A program made the position numbers and the translations under genes. Of a stretch of 64,000 nucleotides of DNA, positions 19,501-27,306 are shown piece by piece (within the stretch, counting starts at the first letter, position 1; every line of letters begins with the position of its first letter). This stretch comes from Sporocytophaga sp. Lineage in GTDB: Bacteria; Bacteroidota; Bacteroidia; Cytophagales; Cytophagaceae. Where the stretch lies: the NCBI GenBank assembly GCA_024707265.1, contig JANQAB010000002.1, forward strand, positions 1,074,188 to 1,138,187, written 5' to 3'. The notes under the pieces are model-generated. The model was given only the letters and a program-made list of their open reading frames with translations. It searched no databases and had not been told where the DNA came from.

Positions 19501-21629
19501 CCTATAAAGCAGGTGTCCAGGCAGGAGATTTTGAGTATGCTGCATATTCGGTTTTAATTCAATCTATCAATGAATTCATATCAGGGAATCAGTTAAGAGA
19601 TAGCATCGTTTCCATGAGAGAGAGGACCAGAAGGATTATTCAACTACAGCAGTCTACACCATTGTGCAGTCATAGTTTGTTTGCCCAGGCTGCTCAAAAT
19701 CTGCACGAAAATCCTAAAGATCCTTTATTGCTCATTGGAGAGTTTTTTGATGAGTCAAAGGTAAATCCATATAAGGAAGGATTTATCACCAAATCTTCAA
19801 CCTTTGATTATTTTATATGCAAACTGTTACTTTCCTATTATCTGTGCAAATATGAAGAGGCATATAAGTATGCAATAGAAGCGGAAAAGTATGCGGCAAA
19901 TTCTGTAGGGAATCCATTGGTGCCATCTTTTTATCTTTATCAGTCAATAGCTTATCTAGCTGTTATAAATGGAAAAGGGCATAAGGAAAGAAAAGTTATG
20001 TTCAGTCGGATATTGAACAATCAGAAGAAGCTTGCAAAGCTTTCCAAAAGTGCTCCTATGAATTATTTGCACAAATTTTATATCATAGAGGCAGAGATAA
20101 ACAGAGTAAAAGGTAAAAATGAAAAGGCATATGCTAATTATATAAAAGCTATTTCATTTGCCCATCAATATGAATACCTTCATGAAGAAGCACTGGCGCT
20201 GGAAATGATGGGTAAGTTTAACTTCTCTCGCAAAGAGCCTGTTCAGGGGGAGTATTATATTCAAAAAGCAAGAGAGCAATACTATCATTGGGGAGCCATT
20301 GCCAAAGTTGAAGAGCTTGAAAACAGATATCCTTCATTTCTGAAATTCGGGAAAACAGCCGGGGGGCACCATTCTGCAATGAATGAACAAGAGCAGACTG
20401 CCGGAAATGCCATAGGTTTTGATCTCAAAAGTATCATGAAAGCATCTACTGCAATATCCGGAGAAATAAACCTGGAAAGGCTTCTGGAAAAAATGATAAG
20501 AATTGTGCTTGAAAACGCAGGGGCAGAAAAAGGATTGCTGGTTCTTAAAAATGAGGATGAAGAATTTTATGTCGAAGCCGAAGGAGCCTTGAATGACCCA
20601 ATTGTTACCGTACTTAAAAGTATTGATTTCAAAGAAGCAGGTTTGATTCCGAATTCTATTTTTCAGTATGTGCTGCATACAAAGGAAAGTCTCGTAATAG
20701 ATAATGCCATAGAAGATCCCAAATTTTCTTCTGATGAACTGATTCAGGAAAAAAATCTTAAATCAGTATTGTGTTTACCAATATTGAAATCCGGCAACAT
20801 CATGGGAGTTCTTTATCTGGAAAATAACCTCATCTCAAATGCCTTTACTCCTGAAAGGATTCAATTTCTTCAGCTGTTGTCAGGCCAAATGGCAGTATCA
20901 ATCGAAAACGCATTAAATGAAGAAAAGAAAATTGCTTCCTTTAGGGAACGGGAAAATCTGCTTAAGAAAATCAACATTCAACAAACAATCCTTTCCAAAG
21001 AAGTTATCAAAACCCAGGAATATGAAAGGAAGAGAATTGCTGAAGAGTTGCATGACGGTATGGGGTACTTGCTATCTACTTTGAAACTGAATTTGACTGC
21101 TTTCAAGGAGAGCGGGGTGGAAGATAGGGAAAGTTATCTGGACAGTTCATTACACCTTCTTGAAGATGCCTTTAAGGAGTTGAAATCGATCTCCAACAAC
21201 CTTATGCCGGATGTTTTATTGCAGTATGGACTAATTCTGGCAGTAGACTTTGTTTGCAAAAGGATTACAAGTACCGGCAAAGTAACCATTAATTTCAAGT
21301 CTTTTAATATCAATAAAAAATTCCGGACAGATTTCGAGATTGAGTTGTTCCGCGTGGTTCAGGAGCTTATCAATAATGCTTTGAAGCACTCCGAAGCAAA
21401 GAATATGGATATTCAGTTTGTAAATCAGAATGATATTCTGGTAATAACTGTGGAAGATGACGGAAAAGGGTTTAACTTTGAGAAGACTATCAAATCCCGA
21501 AAAAAGGGCAGAGGCTTAAACAATATCATTGCGAGAGTAAATTTTCTCAGAGGAACTGTCAATTTTGACTCTTCCGAAAGGGGAACCTCTGTCATTCTAA
21601 GTATACCATTAAAAGTCAAAATAGATTAA
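16536..21629 (+). CDS. Giant pseudokinase-AAA ATPase-GAF-histidine kinase
   Basis: A 1697-residue signalling protein of the protein kinase/AAA ATPase/histidine kinase type. Residues 1-270 have the Ser/Thr kinase fold: the strand-3 Lys (FLLKALK, near 33) and a YISPEQSGR activation-segment end are kept, but the HRD-KxxN loop reads HHAINPYN (near 121) and DFG reads NFS (near 142), so it is probably catalytically dead. Residues 290-600 form an AAA/NACHT-like ATPase with Walker A GYSGVGKS (near 322) and Walker B IFIDDLQWAD (near 450). A long helical TPR-like region (about 620-1260), a GAF domain (about 1330-1480) and a NarL-class histidine kinase follow: EELHDGMG near 1504, QELINNALKHS near 1610, VEDDGKGF, GRGLNNI. 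The LuxR-type regulator gene 11 bases downstream is the obvious partner. Confidence 0.92.
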   Translation: MEFPSYGIVEEIQSDFSTVLYRVAVESETFLLKALKSPSDQNSLARLRHEFAIANEISFPGVPRHIHLESTSALAGIFIEDIDGIRLSEFIKKVPIDLNTFFKISINICGLLDELHQRRIVHHAINPYNLFISPDTFDLKILNFSSSTHSNSKIANLNFLTGETRLEYISPEQSGRVQWKTDSRSDIYSLGVIFYEMLGGLNPFYSEDSMEIIHFHIAKSPRPLTKLKVEVPDILSDMISKMISKNPEDRYQSASGVKDDLENCYEQLLNNGTIEAFPLCSTDFSSNFQISKRIYGRDLEIQQLEEAFDEVCAGKTGFMQVTGYSGVGKSLMVRQICAKVIDKRGCFIEGKFNQIQQNIPYYAFIIAFREFVDFVLKEKHERLNQWKNVISTAVEVNGKVLTEVVPNLELLIGVQPEVPSLTPAETLNRFNFVTRNFIKSIATEDSPLVIFIDDLQWADNASLELLKLLLSGKEINHLLIIGALRDNEVGEYHPLNKVVKDIKTSIPVRSIHIKNLTFNDVSCIINESFGIAESQRNHLVDLVYHKTKGNAFFVHQFLKSLYEEKLLNFDFINRQWELDIKGTEELNITDNVVDLVAARVQKLPEETQKVFKLAACLGNRFDLLLLSIICNKPEHDLAQDVQIGLIEDLVIPVERSYKFSHDKVQQAVYMLINEDERDKLHLQLGKVLLAYFSKDQIEEYIFDIANQYVSGINAINSDQERKQAAELFVLAGKKAKRASAYSSSLDYLIRGIDLLSENTWKESYDLSLALYSEAAESAYLCGNYDKMEEWIEHVLDNTEITLDQVKVYEIRIRAYTALSRVEEAVVTALKVLKILGVKYPEKPNKFHVLMDVLKVKAALGTNSLDSFWKSKKMNNPKVYAAIRIIASVASASYFSFPDLFPLFATKPFLLMVKHGNCAMSSYITVSYALIISGGFEDYATSKRLVKLASEQEKYFPPEQHKARVGMVSNTFLTHVFDHLKKTIAPLEEAYKAGVQAGDFEYAAYSVLIQSINEFISGNQLRDSIVSMRERTRRIIQLQQSTPLCSHSLFAQAAQNLHENPKDPLLLIGEFFDESKVNPYKEGFITKSSTFDYFICKLLLSYYLCKYEEAYKYAIEAEKYAANSVGNPLVPSFYLYQSIAYLAVINGKGHKERKVMFSRILNNQKKLAKLSKSAPMNYLHKFYIIEAEINRVKGKNEKAYANYIKAISFAHQYEYLHEEALALEMMGKFNFSRKEPVQGEYYIQKAREQYYHWGAIAKVEELENRYPSFLKFGKTAGGHHSAMNEQEQTAGNAIGFDLKSIMKASTAISGEINLERLLEKMIRIVLENAGAEKGLLVLKNEDEEFYVEAEGALNDPIVTVLKSIDFKEAGLIPNSIFQYVLHTKESLVIDNAIEDPKFSSDELIQEKNLKSVLCLPILKSGNIMGVLYLENNLISNAFTPERIQFLQLLSGQMAVSIENALNEEKKIASFRERENLLKKINIQQTILSKEVIKTQEYERKRIAEELHDGMGYLLSTLKLNLTAFKESGVEDRESYLDSSLHLLEDAFKELKSISNNLMPDVLLQYGLILAVDFVCKRITSTGKVTINFKSFNINKKFRTDFEIELFRVVQELINNALKHSEAKNMDIQFVNQNDILVITVEDDGKGFNFEKTIKSRKKGRGLNNIIARVNFLRGTVNFDSSERGTSVILSIPLKVKID

Positions 21630-21640
21630 TCCCTATATCT

Positions 21641-22291
21641 ATGATAAAGATTTTAATTGCCGACGATCATCAGTTATTTATTGATGGGTTGTCAAGTTTA
21701 ATGAAAAACGAGCCAGAGATAGAAATTTCAGGCCAGGCACTAAATGGGGCAGAGGTACTTTCGGTACTTGCCAGCAAAAGTATTGATATCATTCTCCTGG
21801 ATATCAATATGCCAGATACGGATATCGTCGCTCTTACAAAGGAAATCCGTGAAAAATACCCCAATCTGAAAGTTATTATCCTGACCATGTATCACGGGAC
21901 TCGTTATTATACCAAGCTCCTGAAATATGGTATTCATGGCTACCTATACAAAAGTGAAGGGAAGGAAGTATTCCTTACTGCTATCAAAATGGCGTCTCAG
22001 GGCGAAATGTACATCAGTAAAGAGCTCTTTTCAAGCGGGGCAAAAAATACCAAAGATCTTATGCCTGCATTTAGTTTAAAATCATCCAGCATTGAAAATG
22101 TGTTGACCAAAAGAGAATTGGAAATTTTGAAACTGATTGTTCAGGAATGTTCAAATAATACTATAGCTGAAAAACTTTTTATTAGCACAGGCACAGTTGA
22201 TACGCACAGAAAGAATATCATTTTAAAGTTAGGGGTAAAAAATACTGTAGGTCTTATTAAATATTGTATTCAGAATAATCTTATAGATTGA
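21641..22291 (+). CDS. NarL/LuxR family response regulator
   Basis: A 216-residue two-component regulator. The receiver domain holds the acidic pair (ADDH, residues 7-10), the phospho-acceptor Asp54 in IILLDINMPD, and Lys in YLYKSEGKE. The C-terminal LuxR-type helix-turn-helix starts at LTKRELEILKLI and continues NNTIAEKLFISTGTVDTHRKNI. It begins 11 bases after the giant histidine kinase, whose NarL-class kinase domain normally pairs with exactly this type of regulator, so phosphotransfer between them is very likely (inference). DNA targets are unknown. A strong hairpin about 120 bases downstream probably ends the transcript. Confidence 0.94.
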   Translation: MIKILIADDHQLFIDGLSSLMKNEPEIEISGQALNGAEVLSVLASKSIDIILLDINMPDTDIVALTKEIREKYPNLKVIILTMYHGTRYYTKLLKYGIHGYLYKSEGKEVFLTAIKMASQGEMYISKELFSSGAKNTKDLMPAFSLKSSSIENVLTKRELEILKLIVQECSNNTIAEKLFISTGTVDTHRKNIILKLGVKNTVGLIKYCIQNNLID

Positions 22292-22413
22292 TTTTATTTT
22301 TTCCGCAGATACCATATAACCTTCTGCTAACTTTCGGCGACTCCGAAAGCATTTATTTTTAGTACCAACCTTATTAATATAGTTATACTTTTAAAAGAAT
22401 AATGAAAAGAATT

Positions 22414-22456
22414 ATCCCGTAAACAGGTAGAGAAAAAAAATACCAGTTTACGGGAT
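22414..22456 (+). terminator. Long perfect-stem hairpin, probable terminator
   Basis: Arms 22414-22424 (ATCCCGTAAAC) and 22446-22456 pair perfectly over 11 bases, and after one A:A mismatch GGTA/TACC adds four more pairs; the A-rich loop is 22430-22440. The following bases GGTCAGGTTTTTAC give a modest T run. The 565-base gap 22292-22856 otherwise holds a second hairpin and the promoter of the next gene, and no open frame I can support. Confidence 0.6.
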
Positions 22457-22721
22457 GGTCAGGTTTTTACTTCTTTGCCATATTTGTGTCAGGGTAGCAG
22501 TTAATTATTTTTTGGTATTCATTTAACGCTCTGATAGTCATTTAATTTAATGCTTTATTTTTTAAAAAAATAATCTCTTGAGGGGACAGACAAACTTGTA
22601 AAATAGAAAATTTTTTAAGTAACCGATTATTAATAGGGAGATTAAACGGATGCTTGTTTCTAAAAAGTGAGTAAAATCTTCGGAGATTTCTCAGTAATGC
22701 AAAATTTTTTTATCTGGGAAC

Positions 22722-22756
22722 AAGGGTGACTGTAACAGGTCACCCTTTGTTGTTTT
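22722..22756 (+). terminator. Terminator-like hairpin
   Basis: AAGGGTGAC (22722-22730) pairs with GTCACCCTT (22739-22747) around an 8-base loop; TGTTGTTTTAT follows. It lies 110 bases before the next gene, so it may either end upstream transcripts or act in a leader, though the promoter found at 22832 lies downstream of it. Confidence 0.5.
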
Positions 22757-22831
22757 ATACCCTTTTGAGTTATTCATTGAAAGTTTCATTAAAAAATGCC
22801 TCAAAACATTTTCTTTTTCTATTTCCTTTTT

Positions 22832-22855
22832 TAGCTTTGCACAACAAAGTACTTT
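22832..22855 (+). promoter_or_regulatory. Promoter -7 box with AAAGTACTTT palindrome, copy 1
   Basis: TAGCTTTG (22832-22839, fits TAnnTTTG) is followed after five bases by CAAAGTACTTTTA. The 10-base perfect palindrome AAAGTACTTT occupies 22846-22855 and ends one base before the ATG at 22857, overlapping the expected transcription start. The same arrangement recurs before the radical SAM gene (23794-23813) at identical spacing. Confidence 0.6.
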
Positions 22856-22856
22856 T

Positions 22857-23468
22857 ATGTCTGAAACGGTAGATCATTTAAACGACCTTAAGGAAATACG
22901 CTCTTTAATGGAGCGCTCTTCGAGATTTATTTCTCTTAGCGGCCTTTCCGGAGTATTTGCGGGTATATTTGCATTATTGGGAGCAGGGTTTGCCTATATC
23001 CTGATAGAAGGGCTTAAAAACGGAAGGGTGTGGATGTCTGTTGAAGAGGCCTATATCTTTCTTTTCATGGATGCCTTTATTGTGCTTATACTTGCAATTG
23101 GTTCAGGATTGTTTTTTACGATCAGACAAACCAGGAAAAAGGGACTGCGCATTTGGGACTCCACAAGCAAGAGACTGATCATCAACATGGCTGTGCCACT
23201 TGCTACCGGAGGGTTCTTCTGCCTTGCACTATTATACTATGGTGTAGTTGGGTTGATTGCACCCGCTACTTTAATTTTCTATGGTCTGGCATTACTTAAT
23301 GGAAGTAATTTTACCTTAAATGATATTCGTAATCTTGGTTATTGCGAAATTATATTAGGTGTTTTTGCCACTATATTTATTGGGTATGGTATACTTTTCT
23401 GGGCAATAGGCTTTGGTGTATTGCATATAGTATATGGAGTGGTGATGTATTTCAAATATGAGAAGTGA
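22857..23468 (+). CDS. Uncharacterised multi-pass membrane protein
   Basis: A 203-residue protein with about five to six hydrophobic spans (GVFAGIFALLGAGFAYILI, IFLFMDAFIVLILAIGSGLFF, MAVPLATGGFFCLALLYYGVVGLIA, EIILGVFATIFIGYGILFWAIGF) and a hydrophilic N-terminus with a short basic loop in the middle. I recognise no enzyme motif. It overlaps the next gene, a winged-helix regulator, by four bases (GTGA), so the two are translationally coupled; such pairs of a membrane protein and a winged-helix regulator are common in Bacteroidetes and hint that the membrane protein modulates the regulator or is its target (inference). The promoter palindrome abuts its start. Confidence 0.75.
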   Translation: MSETVDHLNDLKEIRSLMERSSRFISLSGLSGVFAGIFALLGAGFAYILIEGLKNGRVWMSVEEAYIFLFMDAFIVLILAIGSGLFFTIRQTRKKGLRIWDSTSKRLIINMAVPLATGGFFCLALLYYGVVGLIAPATLIFYGLALLNGSNFTLNDIRNLGYCEIILGVFATIFIGYGILFWAIGFGVLHIVYGVVMYFKYEK

Positions 23469-23768
23469 AAGGTCTAATAACAAATCTGAATAAAGCATTT
23501 GAAAACAGAATCCGTCTTGGTATCATGTCTGTTCTGATGGTCAATGAATGGGTGGATTTTAACACCTTGAAAGATACCCTTGATGTAACTGACGGAAATC
23601 TGGCAAGTCACCTGAATGCTCTTGAAAAAAATAAAATATATAGAAGTGAGAAAATCGTTTATCGGTAAAAAACCTAATACATCTTATGGTGCTTCTAAAG
23701 AAGGAAAAAATGCATTTAAAGAACATCTGAATGCATTGGAAGCGCTTATTAATCAAAAGAAAAACTGA
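23465..23768 (+). pseudogene. Winged-helix (HTH_34-like) regulator, frameshifted
   Basis: Starts at GTG 23465, overlapping the membrane protein stop. The first frame gives MKGLITNLNKAFENRIRLGI...GNLASHLNALEK, a winged-helix DNA-binding domain, and then stops early at 23666-23668. Moving by one base in the A-rich stretch 23625-23636 restores the rest of the family: YIEVRKSFIGKKPNTSYGASKEGKNAFKEHL, ending at 23766-23768, total about 100 residues as expected. One extra A (in A7 or in the following A4) explains the break. It may be a sequencing error, a recent mutation, or slippage; by-eye reading favours a normal gene with one wrong base. If functional it would bind DNA as a dimer, perhaps at the AAAGTACTTT palindromes on both sides. 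Confidence 0.8.
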
Positions 23769-23793
23769 AATAGTTTTTTTTTATTCTTATACT

Positions 23794-23813
23794 TTGAAAT
23801 GCAAAGTACTTTT
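23794..23813 (+). promoter_or_regulatory. CTTTG-N5-CAAAGTACTTTTA element, copy 2
   Basis: CTTTG, five bases, then CAAAGTACTTTTA, as before the membrane protein gene at 22857. The palindrome AAAGTACTTT is at 23803-23812 and the ATG of the radical SAM gene is at 23821. The -7 match here is imperfect (TATACTTTG). Confidence 0.5.
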
Positions 23814-23820
23814 AAAATAT

Positions 23821-25245
23821 ATGAAAGTAAAATTTATATTACCGGCGCTAACTGAAGCAAAAAGTCCTTACTGGAGGCCTGTTAAATATTCTTTATTTCC
23901 TCCTCTTGGATTGGCAACACTTGCATCCTGGCTTTCTGATCATGATGAAGCTACAATTCAGGATGAACATGTAGAAGAGATTGATCTCAACGATGAGCCT
24001 GACCTGGTTGTAATTCAGGTTTATATTACCAATGCATACCGGGCCTATAACCTAGCCGACCACTATAGAAAAAAGAATTGCTATGTAATACTTGGAGGTC
24101 TTCATGTTACTTCATTGCCTGAAGAGGCAATGCCTCATGCAGACAGCATTTTTATTGGTCCGGGAGAGGATACTTTTCCTGCCTTTTTAAAAGATTTTAA
24201 AAATAAATCTCCTAAGAAAAAGTATGTCTCACTGCAGAGATCTATTGAAGGCATTCCTCCTGTAAGAAGAGATTTAATTAAAAGGCATTTGTACCTCGTA
24301 CCGAACTCTATAGTAGTGAGCAGAGGATGTCCCCATCATTGTGACTTTTGCTATAAAGATGCTTTTTTTAATTCTAAAAAATCATTCTATACACAACTCG
24401 TAGATGAAGCACTGGCTGAAATAGAAAGGCTCCCGGGAAAGCATCTTTATTTCCTGGATGACCACCTGCTGGGCAATCAGAAGTTTGCTTCGGAACTTTT
24501 TGAAGGCATGAAAGGAATGGGAAGGGTGTTTCAGGGAGCAAGCACAGTTGATGCTATTTTAAGAAGCAACCTCATAGAAAAGGCTGCTGATGCAGGATTG
24601 AGAAGTTTGTTTATAGGGTTTGAAACATTGAGTGAAAGCAACCTCAAGTCTAGCAATAAAAAGCAAAATCTTGGAAGAGATTACCAGCAGGCTATTCAGC
24701 GTGTTCAGGAGTTGGGAATTATGATCAATGGCAGCTTCGTGTTCGGTCTTGATGAAGATGATAATGACGTTTTTAAAAGAACAGTTGACTGGGGTGTCCG
24801 AATGGGTATTACCACTTCCACTTATCATGTGCTGACGCCCTATCCTGGTACAAAACTTTTTGATAACTATGAGAAGGAAGGAAGAATACTGACCAGAAAC
24901 TGGGACCTCTATGATACGCGAAATGTAGTCTTTAAAACGAAGAACCTTTCCCCTCAGGAATTAAAGGCTGGTTATGACTATGCTTATAAAGAGTTTTATT
25001 CCTGGAACAATATCTGGAAAGCAGGTACAGCCCATGATTCCATAAAATACAAACTCAAGCATCTTACATATGCCGGTGGCTGGAAGAAGTTCGAACCGCT
25101 CTGGAATTTTATCATTAAAACAAAACAGTTAAATAATATGCTTCCCCTTCTGGAGGCTATATTGTCAAAGGTAAACCCTGAAAAGGAATCTAACAAAAGT
25201 CCTGAAATTGCTTCAAATTTATCCATGTCAATTGTAAAAAATTAA
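23821..25245 (+). CDS. B12-binding domain radical SAM protein
   Basis: A 474-residue radical SAM enzyme. The N-terminal 130 residues resemble a B12-binding fold (PPLGLATLASWLSDH, VILGGLHVTSLPEEAMPHADSIFIGPGE), and the [4Fe-4S] motif C-x3-C-x2-C (RGCPHHCDFCY) sits near 170-177. Later radical SAM strands are seen in LYFLDDHLLGN and GLRSLFIGFETLSESNLKS. This is the BchE-like architecture used for methylations, cyclisations and other radical steps; the substrate cannot be told. The frame is open further upstream (to 23731), but ATG 23821 gives the usual MKVKFILPALTEAK start and lies just after the promoter element. DUF4173 gene follows after 13 bases. Confidence 0.88.
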   Translation: MKVKFILPALTEAKSPYWRPVKYSLFPPLGLATLASWLSDHDEATIQDEHVEEIDLNDEPDLVVIQVYITNAYRAYNLADHYRKKNCYVILGGLHVTSLPEEAMPHADSIFIGPGEDTFPAFLKDFKNKSPKKKYVSLQRSIEGIPPVRRDLIKRHLYLVPNSIVVSRGCPHHCDFCYKDAFFNSKKSFYTQLVDEALAEIERLPGKHLYFLDDHLLGNQKFASELFEGMKGMGRVFQGASTVDAILRSNLIEKAADAGLRSLFIGFETLSESNLKSSNKKQNLGRDYQQAIQRVQELGIMINGSFVFGLDEDDNDVFKRTVDWGVRMGITTSTYHVLTPYPGTKLFDNYEKEGRILTRNWDLYDTRNVVFKTKNLSPQELKAGYDYAYKEFYSWNNIWKAGTAHDSIKYKLKHLTYAGGWKKFEPLWNFIIKTKQLNNMLPLLEAILSKVNPEKESNKSPEIASNLSMSIVKN

Positions 25246-25258
25246 AACCTAAATATAT

Positions 25259-26722
25259 ATGAAAAAGAACGATATAATAATTGTAATAGCGACGCTAATC
25301 TATAGTTACCTATTTTATGATCAGACACCAGGTATCAACATATTCTTATTTTCTGTCGTCATCACATTTTTAATGGCGCTTAAGGATAATAATTTGTTTT
25401 CTAACGGACTTTGGCTTATCTCCTCTATAGGAGCACTGGTCAGTGGAGCTATGGCTTTGTTGCATGGCACCGGATTACCTGTATTTGTCAATATTGTCTC
25501 TTTAAGCATGGCTGCAAGTTTTTCCATTCGAAAAGATTCATCATTGATTTTTGCATTGCTGTATGCTGCATATAGTTATTTCTTTTCATTGATCAATATT
25601 TTTGCGAGGCTATTTGAACGAAGCGAAAGGAAAGAAGAACGAACACCACAATCCTACAGCTTGTTATTTGTCACGGTAATTCCTGTTATTATCACATTGA
25701 TATTCTTTTTTATTTACAGAAGTGCCAATCCCTATTTTGATGAATTGGTGTCCAATATCAGATTTGATTTTCTTTCATGGGGACTTATCGGCTTTACAAT
25801 AATAGGCTTCGTGCTGCTATATGGTTATTTCAACCAGATGGATATTCTTTCTCTTGTATATAAAGATCTGGCTTCTCCTGACAGACTTATTAATGATGAA
25901 TCTACTTTCTCAAAGCCTCTGCTGAACATCAATAATGAGAATATTTCAGGTATTGTATTATTTGTGATGCTGAATCTGTTGCTATTCGTAGTAAATATTG
26001 TTGATGTATATTCTTTGTCAGTTGTTACAGAGTTTCCTGAAGGATTTCAATATTCACAGGTTGTTCACCAGGGAATCAATTCATTAATACTTTCCATAGT
26101 GATTGCAATTGCTATTATCTTGTTTTATTTCAGAGGGTCTTTGAATTTCTATGAAGGCAACACTGCTATCAAGATCCTGGCTGTGGTATGGATTATTCAA
26201 AATACCATATTGGTGGTTACCTGTGGTATCAAAAACTTTCATTATATCGATGAGCATGGATTGACCTACAAAAGAATTGGTGTTTACATCTATCTGATTA
26301 TGACTGTTGCAGGGTTATTGACAACATTTATAAAAATTGTATCAGCAAAAAGCAACTGGTTTTTATTCAGAAAAAATGCCTGGGTAGGTTATGCTGTATT
26401 AATATTATCATGCTTATGGAATTGGGATATGCTTATTGTAAAATACAATCTTTCTGGAATAGCTGCTAAAACAGATCTTATTTACAATGCATCCCTATCT
26501 GATGCTGGATTGCCTGACCTGATTTCTTATTGTAAAGAAAATCCTCATAAGATGCGGGATAACAAGAGTTTTTTGATTGCTCTTGATATAAGAAAAAAAG
26601 CTTTTATAAAAGAATTTGAAGAACGTGATTGGCAGTCCTGGAACATGGACGATGATGATATTTACCATGAGTTAAAATCCATGGAAAATTTACCTGGGAT
26701 TTTTTTAGTCCAATTTTTTTAA
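25259..26722 (+). CDS. DUF4173 domain membrane protein
   Basis: A 487-residue protein with about ten to twelve membrane spans and the DUF4173 hallmarks near the C-terminal half: AVVWIIQNTILVVTCGIKNFHYIDEHGLTYKRIGVYIYL. The last 80 residues are soluble (KTDLIYNASLSDAGLPDLISYC...). The function of the family is unknown. It follows the radical SAM gene by 13 bases, so it is probably in the same transcript; winged-helix regulators and DUF4173 proteins are often found together in Bacteroidetes, which fits the gene order here. Its stop codon lies in the left arm of a 12-base hairpin. Confidence 0.82.
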   Translation: MKKNDIIIVIATLIYSYLFYDQTPGINIFLFSVVITFLMALKDNNLFSNGLWLISSIGALVSGAMALLHGTGLPVFVNIVSLSMAASFSIRKDSSLIFALLYAAYSYFFSLINIFARLFERSERKEERTPQSYSLLFVTVIPVIITLIFFFIYRSANPYFDELVSNIRFDFLSWGLIGFTIIGFVLLYGYFNQMDILSLVYKDLASPDRLINDESTFSKPLLNINNENISGIVLFVMLNLLLFVVNIVDVYSLSVVTEFPEGFQYSQVVHQGINSLILSIVIAIAIILFYFRGSLNFYEGNTAIKILAVVWIIQNTILVVTCGIKNFHYIDEHGLTYKRIGVYIYLIMTVAGLLTTFIKIVSAKSNWFLFRKNAWVGYAVLILSCLWNWDMLIVKYNLSGIAAKTDLIYNASLSDAGLPDLISYCKENPHKMRDNKSFLIALDIRKKAFIKEFEERDWQSWNMDDDDIYHELKSMENLPGIFLVQFF

Positions 26723-26748
26723 GCCCTTCTCTTTGTGAGAAGGGCTTA
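26720..26748 (+). terminator. Perfect 12-base hairpin at gene end
   Basis: TAAGCCCTTCTC (26720-26731) pairs perfectly with GAGAAGGGCTTA (26737-26748) around TTTGT. T7 precedes and A7 follows, so the stem can extend past a small bulge, but there is no T run after it on this strand. It contains the DUF4173 stop codon. Terminator, processing site or mRNA-stabilising hairpin are all possible. Confidence 0.45.
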
Positions 26749-26758
26749 GGACAAAAAA

Positions 26759-27283
26759 ATGATGTATGGCTTAAATAGAATGACAATGAAAGATGAATCT
26801 TTAAAATTAAGAACAAGGGTAAGGATCTTGATAGGCTTCTTCATAGCAGGTCTTGTCTTAAGCGGTCTTACTGCATTTCCTTTGGAGACAGAATTGTTTT
26901 TTTTGAGAAATACGGCACAACAGATACTGGAACCGGATAATCCATTATACTTGTGGATAGATAGGGTTTATACAGGGGTAAATGATATGAATAGTCTTCA
27001 TCCGTTTCTAGCGTATGGAACAGATTGGTTAGCATTTGCTCATATAGTCATTGCAATAGTGTTTATCGGGCCATTAAGAGATCCAATTAAAAATATATGG
27101 GTCATTCATTTTGGTATGATCGCATGTATCGCCATCTTTCCATTGGCATTCATTGCAGGAGAGGTACGGGGTATACCGTTTTATTGGAGAGTTATAGACT
27201 GTATGTTTGGCGCAATAGGCATCATCCCATTATTGTATTGTGATAAATATATCAGAAGAATTATCAAACTTGAAAATTTGTAA
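26759..27283 (+). CDS. Uncharacterised membrane protein
   Basis: A 174-residue protein with four hydrophobic spans (ILIGFFIAGLVLSGLTAFP, WLAFAHIVIAIVFIGPL, VIHFGMIACIAIFPLAFIAG, CMFGAIGIIPLLYC). Between the first two lies a 70-residue segment with LEPDNPLYLWIDRVYTGVNDMNSLHPFLAYGTDW. I recognise no named family with certainty. Several ATGs are possible; 26759 is the longest, 26780 (MTMKDESLKL) is a plausible shorter start. It sits between the DUF4173 and DUF1361 membrane protein genes on the same strand and is probably co-expressed with them. Confidence 0.6.
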   Translation: MMYGLNRMTMKDESLKLRTRVRILIGFFIAGLVLSGLTAFPLETELFFLRNTAQQILEPDNPLYLWIDRVYTGVNDMNSLHPFLAYGTDWLAFAHIVIAIVFIGPLRDPIKNIWVIHFGMIACIAIFPLAFIAGEVRGIPFYWRVIDCMFGAIGIIPLLYCDKYIRRIIKLENL

Positions 27284-27306
27284 ACATATCAAACAATCTG
27301 AATTTT

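Noticed and set aside
23731..23820. Upstream extension of the radical SAM frame (MHWKRLLIK...)
   Set aside because: It is the other-frame shadow of the winged-helix gene end and crosses the promoter element; ATG 23821 gives the family start.
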